Translations under genes and position numbers: made by a program
Part shown: positions 23,568 to 43,247 of the stretch, one piece after another
Numbering within the stretch: position 1 is the stretch's first letter
Layout of the letters: every line of letters begins with the position of its first letter
Assembly (NCBI GenBank): GCA_934047225.1
Contig: OW203987.1
Location: forward strand, 3,995,501-4,059,500
DNA from: Ypsolopha sequella
Taxonomy: Eukaryota; Arthropoda; Insecta; Lepidoptera; Ypsolophidae
Length of the DNA stretch: 64,000 nt
Reading direction: 5' to 3'
The notes under the pieces: model-generated
What the model was told of the DNA's origin: nothing
The model's input: the letters and a program-made list of their open reading frames with translations, nothing else
Database searches by the model: none

Positions 23568-24226
23568 CCCTGCGGTCCGAAATAGAATTACATCGCTAAA
23601 AGCCATGAGTGAATTAAAGTGTGAGCGATGACTGGTCCGTAATTTGTGAACTAGCACACGATGTGAAAGCCAGCTCATGATTCGGACCGCGTTAAAAATC
23701 TACCTAAAAGATTTTTTATTCCAAAATAGCCTCTCAGCATAAGTAATATAGTTTATTTTAGCAGAAACAAAGGAATTCGAGTGTGTGTAGTATTAACAAC
23801 TTTGCATCGCAGCCGCGATGACTTGTTATATTTTTATTTATTGACTCCACAAACACATTCAGGAGTATAAATTATTCCATTCCAACGTTTATTTTTTAAC
23901 TTTTGAAGAGTTCCACAAGAATTTTTCCAAAATTTCGTCTGAATTGATTGAACGAAAACCATTTATGACATTCCATTCCGTTCAATGCTCATATCTCTCT
24001 TACCCTGCGTTCCGAAATAGAATTATATCGCTAAAATCGATTACGAAAGTATGAAGTGAATGGATTATGATCCATTGTAATTCTATTACGGACCGCAGGG
24101 CTACGCATGAGCCACAAAAGCCATACGAATGAATGAAATCATTTGCTTCACTCATGGCTTATTTGCCATTCTCCTCATTTATCCGTAATCGATTTTAGCG
24201 ATGTAATTCTATTTCGGACCGCACGG
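23568..24226. mobile_element. CCCTGCGGTCCG TIR element, long form
   Basis: Left end CCCTGCGGTCCGAAATAGAA and right end TTCTATTTCGGACCGCACGG are inverted; the pairing continues inward (TTACATCGCTAAAA; CATGAGTGAA / TTCACTCATG). It contains a 98-bp short-form relative at 24003-24100. The right joint of the tandem duplication cuts it at 23602, leaving a stub at 21492-21526 in unit 1. Confidence 0.8.
24003..24100. mobile_element. CCCTGCGG MITE, 98-bp short form, nested
   Basis: 98-bp element with ends CCCTGCGTTCCGAAATAG / ...ACGGACCGCAGGG inside the longer family member 23568-24226. Flanks TTA / CTA suggest a 3-bp target duplication with one change. Confidence 0.8.
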
Positions 24227-24669
24227 TATGTTACTTCAACATTTATGGCTTTCAAAGGTACGCGTGATCGGCTAGAAATTATGTATCACGTCATTTCTAG
24301 CCAATCGTGAAGACGACAGCGATATATGAAGTAAGACAAGGCCCCTGGTCTGACTGAACAACTTTACGAAAGAACAATAAACGTGTAGATAAGAAAAAAG
24401 AAGTGGATAACTTATATTTAGTTAGTGGATAATTAATCATTAATATTTAAGTGGATACTTCTTACGCCGCCTCTTTGTTCAATCATAGAAGAGGTAATCA
24501 ATTGCGGCCATAGATATCATAAATAATATATTAATGGCAATTTGCTTTTAGGTCATTTCTAAATTATTATTCTGATCAAAAATATTAATTAACTTATGAT
24601 GAAAAATAAATAACTAATACTGATAACAAATATTGAACGATTAAAATGTCAAATTATTATTATTATATC

Positions 24670-24924
24670 CAGTGGCGTGCATAGAACTTTTTTCCGGAAA
24701 AGCAATCAGAAGTTTAAGATTAACAATATAAAAAATATGAAAAAATTTAAATAACACTTTGAAAAAAAAAAGTTTGTATGACGTCAGGGTAGGCACTGCC
24801 TACCCCAGATTGAACATTTTCATACAAACTTTTTTTTTCAAAGTGATATTAATTTTTTTTTTTTTTATTGTCAAACTTGATCTTCTGATTGCTTTTCCGG
24901 AAAAAAGTGCTGTGCACGCCACTG
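24670..24924. mobile_element. hAT-like MITE, copy B with 8-bp target duplication
   Basis: 255 bp starting CAGTGGCGTGCA and ending TGCACGCCACTG, flanked by ATTATATC at 24662-24669 and 24925-24932. The 8-bp duplication and the CAG...CTG ends fit the hAT superfamily. Internally only long AT-rich inverted arms. Confidence 0.9.
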
Positions 24925-24994
24925 ATTATATCAAGTTTGTTAAAAAAAGTCGTTCCAGAAGTTATGCAAAAGTTCTGAACATGCCCCATATAAG

Positions 24995-25100
24995 AGATGT
25001 AAACAAAGGTGTCGAGGTGTTCCGAGTGTGTGAACTGTGAAATGCAAGTAACAATCCACACTCGCTACACCCGCTTCTCACCGACGATTATTAGTTTAAA
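24995..25100 (-). mobile_element. SINE body fragment
   Basis: On the - strand the segment matches the 3' part of the SINE at 8156-8487 (GGTGAGAAGCGGGTGTAGCG, TTGCATTTCACAGTTCACAC). No head is present. Confidence 0.6.
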
Positions 25101-25248
25101 TTACGATTAATTGTTACGATTATTATTATAATTTATAAAATTAGACGAGTATTTATTTTTCCGCAGTCATGTTTTTTCAGGAAAATTATTCATTATGATC
25201 AGTGGATTGTGGTTTAATTTATAGATACATATCTATTTACATTCTGTA

Positions 25249-25485
25249 TAAGGTGAAATTGTTGATACGAGATTTATACTGGAGACTCAGTAAGTGATCA
25301 CTTGAGATTCAGTGACACTCTACTAGGCGAAAGACGCAAAAAAAATTTGGCTTTCCGTGCTGATCGACTCGGGTTTGTACTTAAGTACGGCAAAAAGGAA
25401 ACAAAAATATTTTTTTTCATTATTTATAAACAAGGTATTACTTACTTACCGAGTCCCCAGTATCAATTTGTAAATACAACATTAT
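25249..25485. mobile_element. Palindromic MITE, ACAAGGTG family, copy 2 (diverged)
   Basis: ATAAGGTGAAATTG...TATACTGGAGACTCAGTAAG on the left against CTTACCGAGTCCCCAGTATC on the right; weaker pairing than the other two copies. Confidence 0.55.
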
Positions 25486-25791
25486 GACTGAAACTCGTTA
25501 CTAGCAACTAACATTGAACAGTTGCGAGCTAATATTAAAATTTAACATAATGATTATCTTGTATTATAAATTAAATGTAATTTATATTAAATATTAAGCT
25601 GATCGGATATCGGAATCATGTAAAACATATATAATTTCGTACCCATTTTCAAATAACATTATTATACATAATAATAACACACATCAAATATTTCAAATGT
25701 AGTTTTATTGCTTAGATATTTTGTCTTATTTCGTCTTGAAGCTCAGTCCCGTACTTTTCTTCGTTTGTATGAACTCGATTCATGGATTAAG

Positions 25792-26224
25792 AAATCATGT
25801 ATTTTATAGACTAAGTATAAAGTATTACTACGTAAAGACCGACAACTCCCATACATCAAGGCGTAGCAAGTTTTTTACGCGCCCTTACAACATTTGTTTA
25901 CTGCAAGTAAACTCTCATGGTTACCAAGTAGACATGTGGTTGTAATAACTTTGCTTAGAAAAACTAGATGGCGCTAAGTTGGTAACACTTACAGCAGTGA
26001 ATATTTCAGCGCCATCTATTATCGCATTGGGAATTATTTTCATGTTACGTGACATCGCTGTGCCACTAACGTCACCAATCGGTCTTTTTTTAGCATCGGT
26101 TCGTTAGAGGATTTAGCAACACCATCAAGATTTCGTTAGAATTTTACACCTTTTTCGTGACTACAAACTGATGTATGGGAACTGCTAGTCTATACGTAGT
26201 AATACTTAGTCTATATGATTCTAA
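25792..26224. repeat. Inverted repeat, about 430 bp
   Basis: Left block AGACTAAGTA..TATTACTACGTA..CTCCCATACATC is mirrored by GATGTATGGGA..TACGTAGTAATACTTAGTCT on the right. Arms of about 55 bp with indels; probably an old MITE. Confidence 0.55.
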
Positions 26225-26487
26225 ATAGACTAAGATACTTAGTCTATGATTCTAATAAACAACTGAAGCAAATATCTATTTCAGATCTTTTGAGAAATAT
26301 ATGTTACAATGTGGTTTCAAGTTAACGCATGCGGTACCAGTTATAACTATCAATTTTCCTTATTTACCCATTACCCGTTTCTTGGGAACTGACTGATTTA
26401 CTGAGGCATAGAAAGGAGGCTTGAGGTAAAACTATTCATTAAGTTGGCCAGAGTCTACACTATCCCACTTTAAACAGCTTCATCGAT

Positions 26488-26505
26488 ATCTGTGACGTCA
26501 CAGAT
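26488..26505. other. 18-bp perfect palindrome centred on TGACGTCA
   Basis: ATCTGTGACGTCACAGAT, the same core as 6064-6081 but different arms. Intergenic, about 3.3 kb upstream of ALAD. Confidence 0.6.
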
Positions 26506-26794
26506 AAAATAAAAGGTAATATGTGAATTACTCCAACTACCATAGACATAATATGTATAATTATATGCCCCCGATAACAAAAATGTATGACAATTTTTCT
26601 GTTCTGAGATTAGAACGGCATCATTGGTGCCTCATGGCAAGTAGCCTGCGGATTTCGGGTTGAAAGACGACATATTTCTATTAATTCGCTAATCTGTAGT
26701 GCCGTGCCGGCACCTGGTTCTAGTTAGCAAAAAATTATTACGAAACGCACTTCGTTCGTTTCGTAAACAAGCACACTATTACTAACTAAAATTA

Positions 26795-27064
26795 TAAGGT
26801 GACATTAATTTATGCAGCCAAATTCATACTTAAGACTCGGTAAGTAGTCGGTATCAAGATTCGATGATCCTTTTTGGGAAATCCGGAAAAAAAAAACCTT
26901 TTCCCTAATAACGTAAGCACAGCCCCCCGAATAAATTACTTTGGTAGGTACTGTAGGTAGGTCAAGATTTTTGTTTTGTGAAATCAACAAAAAGTGTTAT
27001 CGATCTGTGACACTGATCACTTACCAAGCATCCAGTATGAATTTGGCTGCATAAACACCTTGTA
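26795..27064. mobile_element. Palindromic MITE, ACAAGGTG family, copy 3
   Basis: Left TAAGGTG..TTTATGCAGCCAAATTCATA, right TATGAATTTGGCTGCATAAA..CACCTTGTA, with further inner pairing (GACTCGGTAAGT..TCGGT / ACTGATCACTTACCAAGC). No coding content. Confidence 0.75.
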
Positions 27065-27245
27065 AAATACCTCTTTCACGCGTACAACGTGGTAAGTACA
27101 TACAACCCTACCGAGTGAGCAGTGAATTACGAGACTAAGATGGTCAGAATAAAAGAAGCTGTCGCGCTTAGTAATTCGATACTTTCTCGCTTGCACGCAC
27201 GTTGCGCACTTATGGTAACTGACAGTAGTCTTATTAAAAGACTTA

Positions 27246-27343
27246 CCGTGCGGTCCGAAATAGAATTACAATGGATCATAAGCCATTCACTTCATACTTT
27301 CGTAATCGATTTTAGCGATATAATTCTATTTCGGAACGCAGGG
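27246..27343. mobile_element. CCCTGCGG MITE, 98-bp short form with TTA duplication
   Basis: Ends CCGTGCGGTCCGAAATAG / CTATTTCGGAACGCAGGG, flanked by TTA on both sides (27243-27245, 27344-27346). The interior is nearly identical to 48035-48132. A 3-bp TTA duplication suggests PIF/Harbinger-like mobilisation. Confidence 0.85.
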
Positions 27344-28078
27344 TTAGATTAAAAGAAGATGTCGAAGGGCGGGTGCGAGCTATACTTGAGCTATATGTAC
27401 TTTTTATGGATTTTCCAGTCACATCCGAGCTCATGCCAGGAAGCAATAAGGGTCGCCGTCGAGGAGGACATCATATGTACTTTAAGCGAGAGTAGCTATT
27501 TATTTAAATGTTTTTGCAGTGTGATTCTCCTGTTCGGGTATTTACTCTGTTATATTACTATAGTGGTTGGTGGTGGTTTAACACTTTAAAGATCGGTCAC
27601 GAAATCCGTACGGGTTTATTTACATAACCATCTTACCGAAGATAGCTAGGCGTGATGTATTGTATAATCTGATAACCACACTCTATGCGTGCGTTCCTAA
27701 ACGCCGGGGTAAATGTAAAGTTTACTTCGTAAAAGTGAAAGACATAGAGCAAGGACAGCGTCACCGGTTTTGTGTTAGTGAAAGTAATTATGTTAGTGTG
27801 TCTAAATCTAAAGTAAATGTGAATTCCCAAGAAATGGGGAAATTCACAGACTAAAAACAGTTAAACATTATTACACCCATTTATTTAACATTATACGGCC
27901 GCCAAAAATAAGAGGCATTATGCATTAAACCCGTGTTTCTTATTTGAACACAATCATGTATGTTACCCATTCTTACTCTTAGTCATGAACTATGATTTTT
28001 ATAACCAGGCTGGAGTGCTGACTGACCTGTCTTGAAAACTGCACGCAAAAATAAATGATATTAATAAAATAGAAAAAG

Positions 28079-28710
28079 CATTATCTAGTCACTGATTGGT
28101 TATCAAAATGGTGTTACAATGAAGTTACAATGAATCCCTTAAATCACGGCACGGAAAAACGGTGTTACAATAGTTTTGTACCATAATTTTTGCGGTTATA
28201 TTTTAAAAATAATTAACTTTATTACTTTTAATTTAATTTAGTAACTTATCACGTAATAAAATGTAAAATATGCGGCTGGAGTGCCACAACATAACTTGGC
28301 ATCTTAATTGCTAGATTAAATCTTATCTACCTAAATAGCACAAAAATACGTGAAACCAGCAGAAGGTGTTGCCATATGATAAATCCCTATCCATATCCAC
28401 TGGAATAAACTAGCTAGCGTACTTAGTACAAGACGGTCTGCTGGTTTCACGTATTTTTGTGCTATTTAGGTAGATAAGATTTAATCTAGCAATTAAGATG
28501 CCAAGTTATGTTGTGGCACTCCAGCCGCATATTTTACATTTTATTACGTGATAAGTTACTAAATTAAATTAAAAGTAATAAAGTTAATTATTTTTAAAAT
28601 ATAACCGCAAAAATTATGGTACAAAACTATTGTAACACCGTTTTTCCGTGCCGTGATTTAAGGGATTCATTGTAACACCATTTTGATAACCAATCAGTGA
28701 CTAGATAATG
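28079..28710. repeat. Near-perfect long inverted repeat (284/273-bp arms)
   Basis: Arms 28079-28362 and 28438-28710 are reverse complements along their full length. The only difference I see is an extra 11 bp in the left arm where GTTACAATGA is partly doubled. The spacer is 75 bp (28363-28437). No open frame. A transcript through it would form a duplex of about 270 bp. Confidence 0.9.
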
Positions 28711-29803
28711 GAGTCGTTACTATTGAGGTTAGGAATGTAAGTTACTTATTATCGTGTTTATTTAGAGGATATTATACTTTCTTTTACAAATGATTTTGAT
28801 TATATAAAAGTAAATATAATAAAACATGCAATTTCATACATTATATACTTACCTATGGAATGAAACACCGGGGACATAGCACGTTATTCACAATTTTTGC
28901 AGTCTAAAACACTGCAATTCACCATAATTGTTTTTTTCGAAACGCTTTACACATGAACTTTATCAATATACGTATATTTATTGAAAGTAGGGAACTAAAA
29001 ATTTCAAAATTAAATAATTGTTTAGATGATCTTGTCGTTTGTCTGCCCCCATTAGCCTCACTGACTGCTGGGGGCAGACAAAACAAAGAGGTTACACTTT
29101 TCCATTATAGTATATCTCATTTTTTCCCACGATCGCTGCATAATTATGTTGATTTCATTTTTATTTTGTATATGTGAGTTGTGTTGTGACCTCTATAGTC
29201 TTACTCGCTCTACGGAGAAAGATAAGACTGAGTCGGAATCTATTTACTAATCGTTTTGGAACGGCCAGCCACTTTGTAAAGGCAGTTTATTTACGTGGCA
29301 AAGGATATTTTTCTATCCCTTTATAATTTGTAGTTTCTAAGCATGAAACGCGTCGATGCACCATGGTTGATCACGAAGTCCGTATGGGTTTATTCGTTTT
29401 ATTACGTAACCGACACCAACAATAGCAGAGCGTGGTGGTTAATCTGTTTATTTTGATAACCGGTACGGTACCTTTATATTATCCTGCTGTCAAAATAAGT
29501 GGAAAAAAATACCTAAAAATCACAACTTCCTTAAAAAAACTTAGTTTGGATTTAGGCACAAACCACTTAGCAGATAAACAGACAGAGCACATAAATAAAA
29601 TAGTTTTTGGGCTTTGATAATTTATGTCTTTGGTTATGATCATAGTTCATGACTCTAAATTTCATTTCTGTTTTAATTATTAAGAATTGAGATTTATTAA
29701 TTTGAACAAAGGTATATTAACATGACAAAAAAAATATTTTATGCATAGTGTGTTATTTATTATTATCTGCTACCTTTCCTATAACTAACAATTTTTTTTA
29801 TAG

Positions 29804-39904
<10,101 letters not shown>

Positions 39905-39983
39905 AATTTTTACACAATTTGATTCAAAAAAATTTGTATAAGTTATGTTAGTTCCTATTCAATGCGATAATTTTGTGTAAAAC

Positions 39984-39989
39984 AATAAA
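39984..39989 (+). terminator. ALAD polyadenylation signal
   Basis: AATAAA 80 bp after the ALAD stop, the nearest canonical signal. Confidence 0.6.
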
Positions 39990-40228
39990 ATTTGCAAATA
40001 ATGACGTGAAACAAAAAGTGAGAAATTGAAATAATAAATCAAACAATTCCGTGCACTTTGGTGTGGGATGCCACTGAATATATGATTTTATTGTATTTTA
40101 ACATTTGCTCAAATGTTAAATAACTTTATTGTTTATTTTATATTATAATACTGTTGGTTGGTGAAGGATATGTAAATATAAGTTTTTATTTGTACATGAC
40201 ATTCGTATTTTGTATTTAAACAACTGTC

Positions 40229-40345
40229 CATCCATCCATCAGCCCGTATTCGTCCACTGCTGGACATAGGCCTCCCCCATATTAGGCCACTCTTGGTGGT
40301 CCTCAGTCATCCTCATACAGCCGCCACCCGCGACGTCCTTCAGAT
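40229..40345 (-). mobile_element. LINE ORF C-terminus
   Basis: On the - strand an open stretch ends E-A-Y-V-Q-Q-W-T-N-T-G-stop, a very common non-LTR retrotransposon C-terminus in insects. Truncated. Confidence 0.7.
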
Positions 40346-41401
40346 TTAAACAATGTTGTAGAAGAAAAACAGAATCTCCTAATGACCCTTCATAGCAAAT
40401 TTAAGCTAGTTTCGATGCAATATAGTAGCACAGACAAGAGTATAGTATATAATTTGTCTATGGTCATCGAGGGTCGTTTCTCTATGGGTATGGCTGAACA
40501 ACTACTCAGGAGCCCGGATTAATAAGATTTTCTATCTACAATAACGTAAATACAACATGAAAAACGGTTTATTCATTCATCAAACATGTCATAATGTGTT
40601 ATATATTAATATATATAACACCGCGTTTCTGAGCTGTAATTTGCCCAATTTATTATAACACCGCTAAGATAACCAATCAGAGACTAGTATTTCTTCTTTT
40701 GCTTTGGGCTAGCTACACAAAGGGTGTCTCTGCCATGCATGCAGCCTCAAAAGACTGAATTTACGTAAAACATTTAATAAAGCTAACTATAAAGGAGTCC
40801 TGGAAATACATACCTACATATTACTTATACTCACTTTATTATACGAACTTTATTCCCTATTGATATGAAACATGCATGAGCAAATCATATGCCGAAATGC
40901 TCGCAAACACTCTAATCGGGACCCTCTGAGTACAGAACCCTAATTTTTATTATTTGTTGTTTTACCATAACATATACTTACCAAGTATGAGTATTACAAA
41001 TGAGAAACGTATCATATTATTTTTATGAAAAACTTATCATCTGTCAATTTCCACAGGAACTCTATAAGAAATATAAAGTTTGATTAGTACAGGATAAGAA
41101 AGGAAATGATAAAGGGCATTAGAATGAAAAAAAAATCATCAATTTTCAAACTAGGTACAAAAAAATTAAAATTTGCCCTCATAGGACACTGCTTAAAGAG
41201 TCGAAACACAATTGTCTAATTATCAAAGGATATATTTCATAATTATAAGCTCACATATTATTAGGGTGAGCCGTTGGAAAAAAAATACATTAATTTTGTA
41301 GTTGCATCAGACCAGTGATTTGATGGAAATAATTTAGGGCGATCCGTTGCCAGTTGCATTGGACCCATAGATAATACACCTAGAATGGACCACTGAGCAG
41401 C

Positions 41402-41562
41402 GGGTCTACCGCGTAATTCTCATTTTCATCAACATCAACTTGAGATTGAGATTTGACGTGCGTGCGACGACGCCCGCCTAACAAGCCATCTCTTTTGCAC
41501 GCGTTGAATTTCGCATGCATTTGCTTGAAGTTGATACAAATGAGAATTACGCGGTAGAGCCC
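41402..41562. mobile_element. Palindromic MITE (GGGTCTACCGCG family), copy 2
   Basis: GGGTCTACCGCGTAATTCTC at the left and GAGAATTACGCGGTAGAGCC at the right; interior is the reverse complement of 37852-38011. Confidence 0.8.
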
Positions 41563-41949
41563 CTGGTGGAATAACACAAATTCAAGATAGAGCGAAACAA
41601 ATACATAATGTTAATGTTTTTAAGGTTAGTGTAAATAATCAAAGGTTAACAACTACCTTTGAGATTTTTTTGTATGGAGCTTCAAGTAACCTTAAGGCTT
41701 ACATTTTATTTAATATTATTTACCCATCTTATTTACCGTAATAGAGGCCATTCCAGTCTTATACACGTATTCGGTGAAATCTGAAACGTTTACAGAATTC
41801 TAGGTTCCTATTCTATAGTTAAGTTCTTTCGCATAAACTTATAAGAAATTCGTCATGGTTGCTTTTTGAAAGAATAGCAAACAATTTCGTGTTTTATTCG
41901 GCCATGCAATTTCGGAGTTTTTCTCGAAGTCTTCAAAACTTAAAAGTTG

Positions 41950-42127
41950 ACGCCAATCCCATAATGTGCCAATTGTGAACGTGGGCCAATAGCGGTCCGA
42001 CAAATAAGTACACTTGTACCAATCACATTCGCCTATCTTAAACGTCATCGCGTATTCGACCAATCACAAACGCACACGATCAACAACAGCGCTAAATAAT
42101 AGCCGCGGCGATGGCCGAAACTTCAGT
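41950..42127 (+). promoter_or_regulatory. HSPA5 promoter with ERSE-II site
   Basis: CGTGGGCCAAT at 41980-41990 is a perfect ER stress response element II (CGTGG-N-CCAAT, the reverse of ATTGG-N-CCACG). CCAAT at 42060 followed after 9 bp by ACACG is one base off the classical ERSE (CCAAT-N9-CCACG). Five CCAAT boxes occur in about 110 bp. TAAATAAT (42093-42100) lies about 30 bp before an arthropod initiator TCAGT (42123-42127). These are the sites bound by ATF6/XBP1 with NF-Y in known BiP genes. Confidence 0.75.
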
Positions 42128-42243
42128 TCTTGTTGAAAAATCGAAGGTGCAGTGTGAATTCTAGAATTTGTGAATCTCTGTACTGGTAACGTGGCTGTGA
42201 AACTCTTCTATCAGAATAGAGTTCGTTAATCATAATTTTATTG
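42123..42243 (+). other. HSPA5 non-coding first exon (predicted)
   Basis: From the TCAGT initiator to the donor TTG|GTAAGT at 42244. The next exon would begin at 43222 after TTATTACAG, 26 bp before the chosen ATG. The intron between (42244-43221) contains TGACGTG at 42659-42665, a UPRE/CRE-like core. Inferred from signals only. Confidence 0.55.
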
Positions 42244-43247
42244 GTAAGTATCTATAATTATTTATTTCCACTTCCAATCGTTTTTCTCAGAAATCTGAGC
42301 GCAAAGGAGTTTGATCTAACCTCTAATCTAACAATAAAAGTCTGTCTTTCACTGCTTTCATTTAAATATGAATTCAGACAAGTAAAACTATCGCTTAAAT
42401 GTCTTCATCAATGTCCTTGTGATTTATCTCGTGAAGATTCATGGAAAATGTTGAATTTGGTAGGAGGAAGGAGTCGGAATTTTCTCGATTGTCGCGATAG
42501 CTTGGCCTACATCACCCGGCACCGTTGCCACCCGCTTCTGTTCGTACCGTTATGAAACATATTGTGTCCCGTTATCGGCTGCCTCCATTCCAGACACTTT
42601 CCATTATTTCGTCGGCCGTCGTCAGATTAGGTATAGGTAGGTACCGGTCGAGTCGCGGTGACGTGTCATTCATACGTGTCCTTGACGACGACGATCATTG
42701 AACTTATTATACTGTTTAGGCATCGATCCCCAGCATCTAAATGCTTGTGATCCTGATCACTCCTAGTGGAACCATGTATTAGTTGAATAAAGTGCTACTT
42801 TAGTGAGAGATCAACTTGTTTCATACATCTGGTACAAATTATAATTCTATATTTTATCTTTTATCTAAAGTGCCACCTGTAGGCATAGTTTATTATTTGT
42901 TGAGTATAATTAATTAAGGTAACTTATATTTGTCATGTTTTAATTCAGTTTCTTTTTGAAATCTTCCATAAGCACCTTACAAATTATACTATGGTTGCTT
43001 CCTAAACGTCTGGTTAGTGAAATGTAACTGTCAAAGTGAATTTTACATTTTTGACAAGGTTTATTGAAAGACTGAGCTGTTCGTTTTCACTGGGGTGGTT
43101 GATAAGACAAGCTCCAAGCTACCAATGATTTCGGCACCCAAGCAAGTCTTTTTTGACCCCGAACCATGATTTTTCCTTTTATCTTTTACTTACATTAACA
43201 AAGAGTCATGATTTATTACAGCTGGTGTGTAGTGCATGCTGGTCATC

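Larger units (their letters stand above)
19451..23602. repeat. Tandem duplication, 2 x 2,076 bp, no divergence seen
   Basis: Unit 1 is 19451-21526 and unit 2 is 21527-23602. Every stretch compared by eye matches, including homopolymers (the C run near 19813 / 21889) and all translated open frames. Each unit carries the 3' part of the last EHMT intron, the terminal exon and about 0.8 kb downstream. The left break lies inside a miniature inverted-repeat element (19249-19592). The right break lies inside the left end of a CCCTGCGGTCCG element (23568-24226). Only 2 bp (CC) of microhomology is visible at the joint. Confidence 0.93.
23603..29803. other. EHMT-ALAD interval, repeats only
   Basis: About 6 kb with MITEs, SINE fragments and foldbacks listed separately. 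A short hairpin (29038-29051 against 29069-29082, TTTGTCTGCCCCCA and complement) is also present. The ALAD promoter and any 5' UTR exon should lie here, since the ATG follows a splice acceptor directly, but I could not place them. Confidence 0.5.
39990..41950. other. ALAD-HSPA5 interval, no gene seen
   Basis: AT-rich sequence with a LINE tail, a palindromic MITE (41402-41562) and a fragment near 40620-40690 (TAACACCG..AACCAATCAGAGACTAG) resembling the tips of the 28079-28710 foldback. No coding exon was recognised. Confidence 0.55.
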
